Below, in pieces: positions 35,401-45,930 of a stretch of DNA of 64,000 nt. A program made the position numbers and the translations under genes. Positions within the stretch are counted from its first letter, which is position 1. The number at the start of each line of letters is the position of its first letter. The stretch spans positions 1,131,437 to 1,195,436 of the forward strand of contig VWZP01009947.1 of NCBI GenBank assembly GCA_013396995.1, written 5' to 3'. The notes beneath the pieces are model-generated. The model did no database searches. It had not been told where the DNA came from and saw only the letters and a list, made by a program, of their open reading frames with translations. Origin of the DNA: Dicaeum eximium (taxonomy: Eukaryota > Chordata > Aves > Passeriformes > Dicaeidae).

Positions 35401-38329
35401 AATACTGAACTGAAAAGATAATTGTTATGTCATTTCTCTCCACAGATTGTGATCCCCTTCTTCAGCCTATTGATCAAAGACATTTATTTTTTGAATGAGG
35501 GATGTGCTAATCGCCTTCCAAATGGACACGTCAACTTTGAAGTAAGATCTGAAAAATGTTTTTACCTATCCCACTCCGATAGCCCAGGGACTATCTGAGA
35601 CTATGAGCCTGCAATTTTCAGTGCAGACCATCAAACACTGAGTATGAGGTAATATTACTATATCTGAGTGGAGTTATTTTATGTTTACAGAAATTCCTGG
35701 AATTGGCTAAGCAAGTAGGAGAATTTATAACATGGAAACAAGTGGAGTGTCCATTTGAGCAAGACCCTAACATCATCCACTACTTGCACACTGCTCCCAT
35801 TTTTACTGAAGATGGTAAGACTGTATAATCACTCATCACTGAAAAGGTCTCTCTTCATCACTACTAATTAACACCCTGATCCATGCTTTGGTGATCTCTC
35901 TCACTGACCAGTCCCAGCTGTTTCCTAGCTTTCCTGCCAAACAGCTTGTTTATGCCCAGTCTATCAATGTGTTTTTGCAAATACAGCCTTCTAGCACGTG
36001 AAGCTGCTGCCTGGTGGCTTTTCTCTTGTCTGTAGCTTCTTTATAAGGCACTGTCTAGGAAGCTGCCATTGTAGCCCTATTTTTTTAATCACAAAAAGGG
36101 GCCACACAAGCATGTCATGGGCTCCTGTGAATGTCAGCTGTCCCTTAGCCACTCATTCTGTGATTGATGGAACCAGAGCTAATCTCTTTCACCAGCCAAT
36201 GCTGTCATGTCTTCAGTAAACATAGCCCAGGGCGGTGGAGGCCAGCTGACCTCCTCCTCTACAGCAATGACATGTTATGTACAGAAAAGAATTTTTAAGA
36301 AAACCTTTTCTGTCCATTTGAGCTGTAGCTGTGAAAGCCCTGTTCTGAAATAATTTCTCTGATTGTCTTTTTATACTTTTCTGTCCTTGTCCGTTTGGTA
36401 TCCAGCATGTCAGACTGTGTCACTTCATAGTGGTCTGTGTCAGCTGCCTCTCTATATATTGTCACACACAGAATTGTCTATAGCAACCTTCCTGTAAGCT
36501 GTTCTGGTGGTGGGTTTATTTTTTTCTTCATTCTATAGGCAGTTTTCTGTACTAATCCAAGGTAATCAGGCCAGACAGCTTTTCTTTCATAGACTACTTC
36601 AGAAAGCAGAACACTGCTTCTAAAATCCTGCCTAAATCTTAAGAATTACTGACAAAATAGAATAATTAATATGATTAAAGTAATATGTATCAAAAGGAGA
36701 TAGGATGAAGGCATTTCTTCTTGTTTTAGGCTCTAAAGGGATAGAAAATGAAAGTCAGGGTAAAAGTACAGTTTTCAGGCTACTGGACTAAAAAAGAGTG
36801 ACTTCAACTCACTAATTGTTTGCAGATTTTCTCCCTCATGTCCTTCCCTATATTCAAGCTGCTTTTATGAAATGCCCTTTGCAGAAGCCAAGGAAACCTC
36901 TCCCATTACCCAGGGGCAGTGAAGAGTAGAAAGAACTGCCCCGAATGAAAGGTGGGAGGATATCTGAGAGAGATTCAGCAGTGGCATGTGAAGTGCAGCT
37001 GTACTGTGCTTGTCACCATGTGGAGGAATGGTGGCCAACACTTGACTATTAAAAGACAATGCGTTTGTAGCACAGACTTGATTGGTGAGATGGTTCCAGC
37101 ATTAAAAATAAAATTATCATGAAACAGTCAAATGAGGAAATGTGTGTGAACACAAATTACAGCCTGTGATTTTGTGAAGACAGTGAGATATTAATGCAGT
37201 GCCAGCTTTTGCAGAGGAGACTCTACAATGTAGACTCATTTTGGTGTCATAAAATGCATCCTACAGTGTAAAGATTTGCAGGGGGAAAAAAGGACAGATT
37301 TATTTTCTTCCACTGCATTCCTTCTCTGGTTTCTGTAACTCACTCTTACCTTGATGGTATTGTGTATCTATTTAAGATACCATGTCCCCATAAGCTTTAA
37401 AAATATTGAGGAACATAAAGTTGTGTTATTTGATGGGAATATCCTTAATTTTTAAAAGCTTATGTGTTTAGGTGTCAGTTCTCGCTGTCTCTTTTTTAAA
37501 GTTCATATAACTCTTGAGTAGCAGTGCTGTGATAGAGGAAATGGGCCAGATCTTTGTATGCAAAACCAGAGACCATTCAACTGCTTAATATTGTAGTGAG
37601 AAGGTCATGCTAACATATGTTAACTCTGGGCTCCTTTATTGTTCCATCAAAATTAATGTAACAGCTTTGCAAGGTAGACATGTGAGCCTAAGATCAGTGT
37701 CCCACTGATTACCAGCTACCTGAGGGACCATGAAGTTCTACAATTTCTCTTTCTGTATGGTACAAAAGGACATACAAGAATGCAGAGGGATGGGGGTTAC
37801 TGATGCTGTTGGAAATAACACATATTTACCGTTTCCAGGTTTGTATCTGGCTTCCTATGAAAGTGAAAGTCCGGAAAACCAGACAGAAAAAGACAGGTGG
37901 AAATCCTTAAGGTAACCTCTCATTTATCAGCTCATTTCTAAAGAACCTCCAAACAGCTGCTCTGTTACCAAAGCTTGTGAAGTGCAGGTATTTCAGCCTC
38001 AACCCCTGAGAGAGGTCTCTTCCATTTAAAACTAATTTGCAGAGCTGAGGCTGCACTGATAAAAGCTGATTTTAATCTCAAATTATCCTCCCTGTAAAGA
38101 ATACCCTCAGCTTGCTGTACCCATGCAAAAGCCTGATGCAGATGAAGAATGCCCCAGGTCAATTGGATCTTCCAACAGTTTACAGCTCTTCTAAGAGATG
38201 TGAAATGGTTTGATAGAAATGAGAATATGAAGAGAGTGATTAAAACAACCCAAACATTTAAATTTGCTGGTTTTAAAAACTGTCCATATGTTTTACATTT
38301 ACAGATCCACTATTTTAGGAAAGACTTGA
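14234..38329 (+). CDS. RASGEF1C: RASGEF1C, RasGEF domain family member 1C (complete, 13 coding exons)
   Basis: Predicted guanine nucleotide exchange factor for Ras-superfamily GTPases. The relatives RASGEF1A and RASGEF1B are known to act on Rap2; the target of 1C is less certain. Coding exons: 14234-14410, 16012-16134, 18424-18561, 23109-23321, 25386-25460, 28842-28937, 30035-30137, 30238-30317, 30948-31043, 35446-35541, 35691-35814, 37839-37911, 38305-38329. All junctions are GT-AG and the frame stays open for 472 codons, close to the human length of about 466. An N-terminal RasGEF (REM-like) domain covers roughly residues 30-165 and a CDC25 catalytic domain roughly 200-450, with conserved stretches such as SVCSDPYTLAQQLTHVEL, EAYVKWFNRLCYLVATEIC and FFIDVARECFNIGNFNS. 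No signal peptide or membrane segment is seen; the protein is expected to be cytosolic. The gene is identified as 1C rather than 1A or 1B from its N-terminus, the YESESPENQTEKDRW segment and its closeness to CLK4. No coding break is seen. Confidence 0.93.
14411..18423 (+). other. RASGEF1C introns 1 and 2 (exon 2 lies between them)
   Basis: Intron 1 is 14411-16011 and intron 2 is 16135-18423. I see no repeat element or RNA gene in either. A long open frame runs from 15640 into exon 2 and on to 16230, but it crosses both splice sites and is taken as chance. Confidence 0.8.
16012..16134 (+). CDS. RASGEF1C: RASGEF1C coding exon 2
   Basis: Acceptor TTTCTCCTGCAG, donor GTTAGT. It codes residues 60-100 in phase 0, with KAYIFTFLLSSRLFIEP near its start, the hallmark of the RASGEF1 N-terminal domain. 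Confidence 0.95.
18424..18561 (+). CDS. RASGEF1C: RASGEF1C coding exon 3
   Basis: Acceptor ATTTCAG, donor GTGAGG. It codes residues 101-146, including LLTEWTETFPYDFQEE and ending MIHRIAPCDE, within the RasGEF N-terminal domain. Confidence 0.95.
18696..18869. repeat. Exact 87-bp tandem duplication (two copies)
   Basis: Positions 18696-18782 and 18783-18869 are identical over the full 87 bp, beginning ATGTAAAACCTG and ending CCCCTGCAC, with the next two bases (AT) continuing the pattern. There is no mismatch between copies, so the duplication is either recent or an assembly artefact. It lies 134 bases past the exon 3 donor and carries no splice-site change. Confidence 0.95.
18986..19142 (-). 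mobile_element. CR1 LINE fragment, 3' end
   Basis: It begins AGAATCAGAGAATCACAG and continues with GGGTTGGAAGGGACCTTGAA, the reverse complement of the 3' end of avian CR1 elements, then runs on with the typical CTGGCCTTGAACACCTCCA segment. The left side carries the degenerate terminal repeat, so the element is inserted on the minus strand and is truncated at its 5' end, which is the usual state for CR1. It has no coding capacity left. Confidence 0.85.
23109..23321 (+). CDS. RASGEF1C: RASGEF1C coding exon 4
   Basis: Acceptor CTGTCTCTCCAG, donor GTAAGT. At 213 nt it is the longest coding exon, for residues 147-217. It spans the linker after the N-terminal domain and the start of the catalytic domain (SVCSDPYTLAQQLTHVEL). 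Confidence 0.95.
23322..25385 (+). other. RASGEF1C intron 4
   Basis: A 2.1-kb intron. I see no repeat element, RNA gene or further exon. Confidence 0.8.
25386..25460 (+). CDS. RASGEF1C: RASGEF1C coding exon 5
   Basis: It is preceded by a strong pyrimidine tract (CCCCCCTACCCTCAACAG) and followed by GTATGG. It codes residues 218-242, ERLSHIGPEEFVQAF then VHKDPLDGTK, within the CDC25 domain. Confidence 0.95.
26190..26291. repeat. GGAT tetranucleotide microsatellite
   Basis: About 20 uninterrupted GGAT units from 26190 to about 26271, then a GTGGGT interruption and a few more units. It creates long artificial frames on both strands (repeating Met-Asp-Gly-Trp on plus, Ile-His-Pro-Ser on minus) that are not genes. 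It is likely highly length-variable. Confidence 0.98.
26612..27085 (-). mobile_element. CR1 LINE fragment with remnant of the ORF2 C-terminus
   Basis: The left edge shows AGAATCACAAAATAG and AGGTTGGAAAAGACCTCCAA, the complement of the CR1 3' end. Read on the minus strand, 26950-26669 encodes RLDTRKDFFTEKVVRQWNRL, matching the C-terminal tail of the CR1 reverse-transcriptase ORF. The right boundary is approximate. The copy is 5'-truncated, lacks the endonuclease and the catalytic RT core, and cannot move by itself. Confidence 0.93.
28842..28937 (+). CDS. RASGEF1C: RASGEF1C coding exon 6
   Basis: Acceptor CTTTTTCCCCCCAG, donor GTAAGT. It codes residues 243-274, TCFSEQKKTN then NLEAYVKWFNRLCYLVATE. 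A second AG lies 11 nt into the exon, but using it would break the frame, so the upstream acceptor is chosen. Confidence 0.93.
28938..30034 (+). other. RASGEF1C intron 6
   Basis: A 1.1-kb intron in which I recognise nothing beyond the splice sites. Confidence 0.8.
30035..30137 (+). CDS. RASGEF1C: RASGEF1C coding exon 7
   Basis: Acceptor TTTAATTTACAG, donor GTAAGT. It codes PAKKKQRAQVIEFFIDVARE and on to SLMAII, then ends one base into the Ser codon. The FFIDVARECFNIGNFNS segment belongs to the conserved core of CDC25-type exchange domains. Confidence 0.95.
30238..30317 (+). CDS. RASGEF1C: RASGEF1C coding exon 8
   Basis: It lies only 100 nt beyond exon 7. Acceptor CTCACTCATAG, donor GTAAAA. 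It completes the split Ser codon and codes GMNMSPVSRLKKTWSKVK then TAKFFILE, part of the GEF core. Confidence 0.95.
30318..30947 (+). other. RASGEF1C intron 8
   Basis: A 630-bp intron in which I see no further feature. Confidence 0.8.
30948..31043 (+). CDS. RASGEF1C: RASGEF1C coding exon 9
   Basis: Acceptor TTTTGTGCATGCAG, donor GTGGGT. It codes residues 336-367, HQMDPTGNFYNYRTALRG then AAHRSLTAHSNREK, nearly unchanged from my recollection of the human protein. It is GC-richer than the neighbouring exons. Confidence 0.95.
31044..35445 (+). other. RASGEF1C intron 9
   Basis: A 4.4-kb intron. It has an AT-rich TTTA-type low-complexity patch at about 32589-32625; otherwise nothing recognisable. 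Confidence 0.8.
35446..35541 (+). CDS. RASGEF1C: RASGEF1C coding exon 10
   Basis: Acceptor CATTTCTCTCCACAG, donor GTAAGA. It codes residues 368-399, IVIPFFSLLIKDIYFLNEG then CANRLPNGHVNFE, the CDC25 segment containing the conserved PF-x-SLLIKDIYFLNEG core. Confidence 0.95.
35691..35814 (+). CDS. RASGEF1C: RASGEF1C coding exon 11
   Basis: The preceding intron is only 149 nt. Acceptor TTATGTTTACAG, donor GTAAGA. It codes KFLELAKQVGEFITWKQVE then CPFEQDPNIIHYLHTAPIF and ends one base into a Gly codon. Confidence 0.95.
35815..37838 (+). other. RASGEF1C intron 11
   Basis: A 2.0-kb AT-rich intron in which I see no further feature. Confidence 0.8.
37839..37911 (+). CDS. RASGEF1C: RASGEF1C coding exon 12
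   Basis: Acceptor TACCGTTTCCAG, donor GTAACC. It codes GLYLASYESESPENQTEKDR then WKSL and ends two bases into an Arg codon. The frame requires a further exon, found at 38305. Confidence 0.92.
38305..38329 (+). CDS. RASGEF1C: RASGEF1C coding exon 13 (eight-residue C-terminal coding segment)
   Basis: After acceptor TTTTACATTTACAG the first base completes the Arg codon, and the frame reads STILGKT then TGA at 38327. The resulting RSTILGKT closely matches the RSSILGKT end of the family, which is why this acceptor is chosen over other nearby AGs. The exon continues into the 3' UTR. Confidence 0.93.
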
Positions 38330-41300
38330 AGATTGAGAGATTATTGCAGTAGGTCAAGGAAAAGAAATCCGCAAACATTTTGCACTACTGATTCCAAAGA
38401 TGCCTGTTTGGGATTTAGACAATTTCTTTTGTTGGAGTTTTTTTGTTGGGTTTTTTTGACTGCCTAATATGATGGATGAACTGGATTCATCCACTGAAAT
38501 CAACAGAACTGTGTGCACAATGATGTTTTTCTAACTATGAGAGAGGAAGGACAAACAGACTATTTGTGGCTGTGCCCAAACTGCGTCAGGATCGCTGTCA
38601 TTTTGCCTCTGAAAGAAAATGCAAGAAAACCAGGAGCAGGGAAAATCATGGTACTGCAACAGAGAATGGAAAAGTATAAAAAAGGAGAGCAAAAATACAC
38701 AAGAGTATTTCAGAAGCAGGTGCTTCAGACAGCAGTTCTTTAAACCTTTGAGGATTGTAAAATTAAATCAAAGACAGACAACAGCAATCTGGTTAATTGC
38801 TGAATGAAGAAAAAAGGACTTAATCTTGCATTAGCAGTCCCCCAGCCTTGTTGAACAAAGCACTGACTGCTGCAGGTTTGAGCTTGCAGGGATGAGGACT
38901 GACACTGCTCACATACCCGTCTGTCACATACAGGCCACGTCAGCATGGGACCCTTGTCCTACCCCCTGGATTTTTACAGAGAACAGCCTGGAGTGTGACT
39001 CTGGCTTAGTTAATCTTCCCAACGCTGTTGTTGCTTTCCTTACTGTGAATCTGGGCCGGTCTGAGGAGGGCACAGAGGGTTGACAGTGCTGCTTAAAGAC
39101 ACCCCCACCACTTCTGAGGTTGAATGAAGAAGCAAATGACTCTGGACTCAACTTACCTCTGTTTAATGTATGTAGTGTATTCCCTACATTTATTGATGCT
39201 GAGTGGCATCTTTTAAAGGGTTTTATCACACTCAAAGAAAAAAGGTACTGCATTACCATTTCTATCAGGTTCCAATTAACACAGTACTGTTTATTTTGTA
39301 ACATGATACTGAGGAGGATAGGGGGTAATTGCTCAGAACTTGGGAATTACATGGTATGCTTTAAGAAGACAAAGGGTTTCAGACTGGAATGAATGCACTA
39401 ATGAATTTGTCATTCATGAGCAGATAACCATTGTTGTCTTTTTTACTTTTAGGGTGTAAAGTTCACAGTTTCCTTACAGATAACATGAAATGGGGACTAT
39501 GTCTTGTGTTTAAAGTTGTACAATAATCAAGGTGCTACTGTAATAGATACATTAAATGATAATCAACTATATTAGATTCAAAACTAAGCCCTAACAGTAG
39601 ACTTATTGTTTGTGTGTGGAAGGAATGTTCCTAACTGCCCCAGAAAATATCTCAAAAAGCTTAAATGTAATCTAAATGCCACATCATACTGAACTTTGCA
39701 TTTTTATTACTGACTTGGTGCTACCTTTTCAGATGTTTCAGTCCTTCTCTCCCTACAAGAGAAAGATGTAACCTTTTCTTTGAAATCAGTAATAATTCTA
39801 TTTCACCACAGGGTGATTCCAAGTGGCTGTGGTGTTTTGAAAAATTAAGGTAATCACAAAACCTGGCTGTGTTGGCCTATTCAGCCAGAAAACTGGGACT
39901 GTTCCTGCCCTCTGCAAGGCCTCCAAGTTGTTGGTGCCTGGGCAAGCTGTTGCCCTGGAGCCATGGGCAGGCTGTGTTTGAGTGCAGAGCCTGGGAATGC
40001 TCTGTGTGGTGCACTCCAGGTCTGATGGGTCTGCAGAGCAGTTCTGTGTTGGGTTATGGCCGGTGGGAACCCAGCCTGGCTCACTGAATCCACTTGTGCT
40101 TGCTGAGCTGGGCAGGATGCATCCTTCTGGATTTGCAAACAGGGCTTGAGGCAGAACTTCAGGTCTCCTTCTCCTGTAGATCTATCAGCACATGAATTCA
40201 GACAAGGGGGACATAAAACTCAAATGTGTTTATTCAAGCTTTGTAGGGAAGAACTAAGTGTAAGGATGGTACAGCATCATTGCAGCCACGGAACGATGAC
40301 TGTTCTGCTGATACTGTGAATCTGCTGTTTGTTAATTTTTGTACATGAGCTGAGAGCTGTACAGAGATACTATACACATATAGCTGTTCCTTCAGGCAGA
40401 ACCATTTCCAAAATGAAGCCATTAAAAGCCTGTTAAATTTCAGATTAATCCAGAGCAATAACCATAACCATATCTACAACAATGCTAATGTTTAAGTGTG
40501 TTTCCTAAATGATCATTTTTTCTTACTATCTGCATATTCTGAACAGTGTGACTTCACACTGGAAATATGGGGGTTTCACTTATCTGAAACCCAGTGCAGG
40601 TGGATGGGCCCTTTCTTAAAACCTGCTTTTTAAAATTGAAATCCTTACTCCTTTTCTAATGAGCCACTAGAGGTTGGTATAGATGAGATTATAAAACTGT
40701 CACAATTAATTAAAATATGATTTCTCATTATAATTCCTTATATTTTGGGGCACCTTCCATGAATTTGGGCAATTTTATAAGTTAAATTATATCTCCTAAA
40801 GTTTATCACTGTTGCAAACTAAACCACTTTTGTAGTCCAAAACTTTCAAACCTCAGTGCTTAAAATGGAAGTGTAAAGGTCAGATCTAGGTGGGTATAAA
40901 GGGCTTAGTGGGACTGTCAGAAGTACTAAATTATTCTTAAGCCTTTATATAGTCACACATTTAAAAGGTCTTTTTTCAGAGGTGCTAAACATTCTCATCT
41001 CTTGGGGAGCAGTGAAGCAATTATTGCTTTATAGAGGTGTGTGGCACATTAATCTGTAGTATTTGATCTCCAGAGACATTCACTGCTCTTTGCAAAATGA
41101 CCTGGAGATGAGAGTGCTAAACAATTTCAAACGAGAAGACAGTGCTTTTTAAAAACAGACTTCAGGACACATGGCTTGTCTTCAAACGATTTTGTAGCTA
41201 ACTCCTATTTAAACAGAAACAATGTAAGCCTTAAGTTGTGGCTGTCGGTTGCATTTCTCTGTGCCCTGACCAGGGTGAACAGCTCCTGGCAGGAGTGGGG

Positions 41301-44300
41301 TTAGAGCCTTGCTCACCAACAAGCACCAGTACAACTGAAAACAAAGAATGACAATTTGGGCAATAAATTTCTCCTAAAAATGTGTTAATATTACATGAAA
41401 ATGAGAACATATACATGTCCAGTAATCTATTTTTCTTGCTATAAAGTCATAAAGAACTCCTGCCATGCTGAAAAGAAAGGATCACTTCCCACCAAGCACT
41501 AAACTACTGTGAGGTGTGCAGTCATTAGACCAATACCTAGACAGGTTACTCGTAGTAATGTTGTGGCTTTCTAATTCTGCTTCTTTAAGTGGATTCACTC
41601 TCTGACAGCTGCTTGAGCTAATGCTACACAGAGAACAGAGCAAAGCTACACCTCTGGGTCTGCAGTGTTGATATCAAACCCCTAAGCTGGTAAGATGTGA
41701 ATATGACACTGTCTTGCAGTAACATTAACTTAGCTTCTGGTATACAGCAGTATTTTAAAGACCCAAATACATGACATCACTTCTGCACCTCCTCCAGTGT
41801 AATCAGAATGGAAGCAAAAGTCCCATTTTTCCTTTTCTTGAGTGTGCCATCCTGCAATGCAGTGCTAGGTATAAAGCTCACTGGAAAGCAAAGAGGGAAT
41901 TGTGTGCCTTCAGCTTGTGTGAAGTCAGTAGATGAACTTGCTCAGTGCCTTTCAAAGGACACTTAATCGTACAATGTTGCCCTCAATTTCACATCTGTAT
42001 CAATCACATCACGGAATTAAGGTGCATGGATGTAGGGCAGCTGGGCACGACTAAATTTTCAGGGCTCAAAACTCGAGCATCCTGTGCACCAGAGTACCCT
42101 GATTAGACTGTCACTATTCCCTCTCTTAGGCAATGAACATTCCTGTTGTACATCTCTGTAAGCTCCCCTTGTGGATAGAGCAAACTGTGATCTCAGCTTC
42201 TGCTGAGGTATCACTTTACAAAAGTGTGGACAGCTGCTAAAGCACTTCAAATAAGAAACAATTTAAATGTAGAGATATTTTTTCTGAGCTCAAGAATATT
42301 TTATGGTGTGGTCAGTGGTGATAAGATAATCACTTACTTAAAATTAAGCCTGTCCCTTCCTGATATCTTGGTTATTTCATCATGTTTAATTGCAATAGTA
42401 TATGCACCTTTTCTTAAAGAACATGAGCACTGGTTTGCACATGACTGTAAATCCAGTTTAGAACAGAGCTCAGATCACTGAATATGTAACTGGAATTATC
42501 AACTGAAAAGACATGTTAGTAGAAAAGATAGTTATGCATATCAATGTAAAAATGTTACACAGTTAACAGTCTCTGGCCTAGCAATGGCTGTGTTCCATGG
42601 AATGAGACTGATTCCAAGCACAGCAACATGCCGGAGGAAAAACTCCAATTAATTTTGATGGGCTTTGGAGCAGTCCTGCAATTATTAACTGTAGTACAGT
42701 TTTTAGTTATTCAAAGGTATTAAAATGTATTGCCAGCTGTTGTAGTCTCTGTGCCAGGTGCAACTCAGATGGGAGGTGCACTTAATAGGGTCAAAGTCCA
42801 GCATTAGCAAAAGTTTTCTTTGACATTGTTGAAGTTCCAGCAGCAAATTCAAAGACTAAATCTGACCCAATGAATTAAATCATGTCTGAGAGCAAAATTT
42901 GTCTTTCTGGCTTTAAGAACTCTTTTCTCTTTTTATACTGGTAAAAATTAGCCATACTGTTTCAAATTACTCTCTCATTTGAAATTAAACCCCCTTTGAT
43001 TGTGAACTGATTATTTCCATTGTTGTAGTTGCACAATGGGGTTAGGGAGTGACAAGGAAAAGCCCCTTTGCTACTGCTCAGAGATTCTCCTTTCTAACAT
43101 TACTGTCGAGTGGAATTCCCTCTGCAGGTGGTGCAGGGAATCCCTGAGTGTGGCTGGGGAACAGCACGCACCTGCTCAGCTGGGATGGCAGCACAGGCAC
43201 CAGCAGGGGATGATCCAGGACAAAGCTGAGTGCACAGTCACAGCTGAGCTTGCCCTCTGCTTCCTGATGCTGAGACACATCCCTTTTGAAGAAAAGTTCT
43301 TGGAAGTTCACCTGAGGCAAAGCCTGCTGTACTTCCTTATCCACCCAACAGAATGATTATGAGAAAATTCTTTGAACTAAAAGAGGTTTTCTTTAGCGGA
43401 CCTAAAACAGTGAAGAATTTGTTACTTAGCTGACAGAGATTTTAAGATCTCAGAAAAATAAGTATTTTAAAAATTATGAAAAATACTTCGATGGTTGCTA
43501 ACTTTTATATTTCACTGCATAGTAGCAGAGGGGAAAAAAATATCTTCTATTAATACCAATGGTGGCTGGGCAGGCAAAGGCAGGAGAGAATACAGTGAAA
43601 TACTGGTGCAGAAAATGTTACCAATAATTCTGTTTTAATATTGGCTAGAGTGTGTCCCTTCCCCTGAAACCACTGTTCCCTGCTCTGTCGAACAGCTGAA
43701 CCAGTTACCTTTTTAGATGGAACTGATCTGAAGTTTAATCTGGTTTGTATTAATTTCTTCTACAATTCTTTCTGCATATTTTCATATAGGGAAAAAATAT
43801 TAAGTACACTATAGCTAATGCTCCTACAAGGCATCACGTCCTGCATTGTGACATTATGCAAGTGTAGCTAGGGAGCAAATAGCTTGTATGGCTGGTATTT
43901 CATACGCTCTGCACGGGGTGCAAGACACTGAAACTCAGGCTGCAGCCTCAGCTGCAGGAAAAAGCTCAGTTTGAGTCACTCCTGCCAAGCTCCCCTGCCC
44001 TGCTCCATGGCCAGCCCAGGCTGTAGAGCTGTAAATTCAGAGTGGCTTGGACTGCTCGCTCCTCCCTTGATGCCTTTCCCTCCACAGAAGTGGTATTTTG
44101 CTCCATAAACAGCTCTTGCAAAATGCCAAAGGAACATTTTTCTAGCTCTCTGCCACACAAAGGCTCTGTATTCATACTCCAGATCTGTCAGAACAGAATA
44201 GGAGCCCTTCTCTCTTCATCCCCATGGCCTTAAAACTGCCAACTCAGATTAATATTGCAGTGTAGCAATGTTCCCAGGCCTCCTAGAATGCAGAAGACTT

Positions 44301-45392
44301 AGGAGTTCAGAGCTCAGGAGTCCTACAAGTTATTAAATGTTTGTAAAGGAATCTTCCTTCTAAAAGGTGCAAAGCCCCATCTGATGGAATTTTGAACAGA
44401 AAATTACATATTCCAGCTACCTTTCAGAGCAACATAACTTCCTCAGTGAGCTATTACTGGTCAGTACTATATCAGCACTTTCATTATTGAATGATGCTTT
44501 TAAAATTCCAGTCTTTTTGAAATTTATATATGATGGGTTTTTGATGATTGGTCTGTGGGCAAACAGAATAGAGAAAATGGGGGCTGTAGTTTAGGCTGTT
44601 GACATCATCTGTATTTCTTTAGTAGCCCAAGTTGGGTTATCACTTACTGTCTGTCCTTGCCTTGAACCAGAAGGAATTGTTCCAATACAATTGTCCAAAT
44701 CATTAAAACTTAGTGAAAGACGCACACACAGAAATTCAGGTGTTTCAAAGTCTGATTCTTACAAATGTACAAGTACTTCCCTTAGGGTCTGTCTGTAAAA
44801 ACACCATTACTAGTACACAACATAGATAGAAAATAAATTATCCTCTGGGTTTCAGGACTCTTAGCAAGCATTCATCAGCTTATAAAGGTGAAAAATTGGA
44901 TTTTAAGATTTTTTTTCACTTTTAGCAACAGTGACTATCAACTACCTTTAACCTAAATCCAATGACATGGTATTCTAAAACTATTAGAATGATACTATTT
45001 AGTCACAGACCTAAAAGCACAGAGTAAAAATGGGTAAGCAGAACTGTCTTTATTTTCAGACTGAGAAATTCAAAGGTTGCATGACAGGCCCAGGGCTACC
45101 TGGAAAGCATGTCCTTTCAAAAAATTACCCCAAAAGATATCAAAATTTTAGTTTTACAGTTCTTCTGGTGTTCTCCTTTTTACAGCTGTGCTTAGACAAA
45201 TGGGAACTAAATGATCACTTTAGGTTTTAAAAATAATCAAGTTAAGAAATAACTATGGCTTAAAAGAGTGATATATATTAATCATGTGAGTGATAGCAAT
45301 GAGGAACTGTGCTTTTCCTGTATCTTTTTCATTAAATTTAAAAATTCATGCTGTGATTTGCATTTTCAGGTCAAATTGAAATCCCTCTGCCA

Positions 45393-45480
45393 TAGAATTA
45401 TAAAATTGTAGAATCATTTAGGTTGGAAAGGACCTTTAAGATCATCAAGTCCAGCTTTTAACCCATCCATAATACTCAAA
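45393..45480 (-). mobile_element. CR1 LINE fragment, short 3' end
   Basis: It contains TAGAATCATTTAGGTTGGAA followed by AGGACCTTTAAGATCATCAA, the complement of the CR1 3' terminal region, with a CATAGAAT-type terminal octamer at the left edge. About 90 bp remain. If the RASGEF1C transcript runs to about 45930, this fragment lies in its 3' UTR. Confidence 0.85.
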
Positions 45481-45921
45481 CCGTGTAACTTTGTCAGAAA
45501 TTCCCAGAACAAATACCAACAACTTTCTTAATTGCACAGGCAGGAAACAGTAAAGTTACTTGAAAGTGGCTGTTATGATTTTGTGACTGTACATAGATCT
45601 TGCAAAATGTTATTGGTAATATGCATCCTGTAGCCCACATAAACACTGCGAGAATAGCATGGTCATTGTTACGCTTTATAGCTGTTGTGGAAAATGTCTT
45701 AACCTGCATTCATGATGATAGTGCCCATCCTACTCCCATGCCTTTTTATACAGTTGTGGTAAGATTGTTATGAAATCCTTTTGTCAGTCATGTTCCAGCT
45801 AACTTACCTATGTATAGAATTTATATATTAAACCCCCCTAATTTATACTGTGTTTTAACAGTTTGCCTGAACTGTCTATGGTTTCTAAATTTTGTAATGT
45901 GAGTGTCAAATAAGAATAATA

Positions 45922-45927
45922 ATTAAA
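45922..45927 (+). terminator. Candidate RASGEF1C polyadenylation signal (ATTAAA)
   Basis: ATTAAA lies within an A-rich run and is followed by GTCTCGGCTGTGTGG and a T-rich stretch, which resembles the GU/U-rich downstream element of a polyadenylation site. Competing AATAAA hexamers lie at 41362, 44832, 46369 and 46464, so the choice is weak. Confidence 0.3.
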
Positions 45928-45930
45928 AAA

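Larger units (their letters stand above)
38330..45930 (+). other. RASGEF1C 3' UTR of unresolved length, then intergenic DNA
   Basis: No coding exon is seen after the RASGEF1C stop. AATAAA hexamers occur at 41362-41367 and 44832-44837, and ATTAAA at 45922-45927, so the transcript end cannot be fixed from sequence. The stretch is AT-rich and has one CR1 fragment near its end. The short frames here look random. Confidence 0.5.

Noticed and set aside
38161..38204. Alternative RASGEF1C last-exon acceptor at TCCAACAGTTTACAG
   Set aside because: It would give an unrelated tail, whereas the acceptor at 38304 restores the conserved RSxILGKT end.
40160..40195. Strong acceptor CTCCTTCTCCTGTAG followed by a short tail (RSIST, stop)
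   Set aside because: A good splice site but a poorer match to the family C-terminus than 38305; it could be a minor alternative end.
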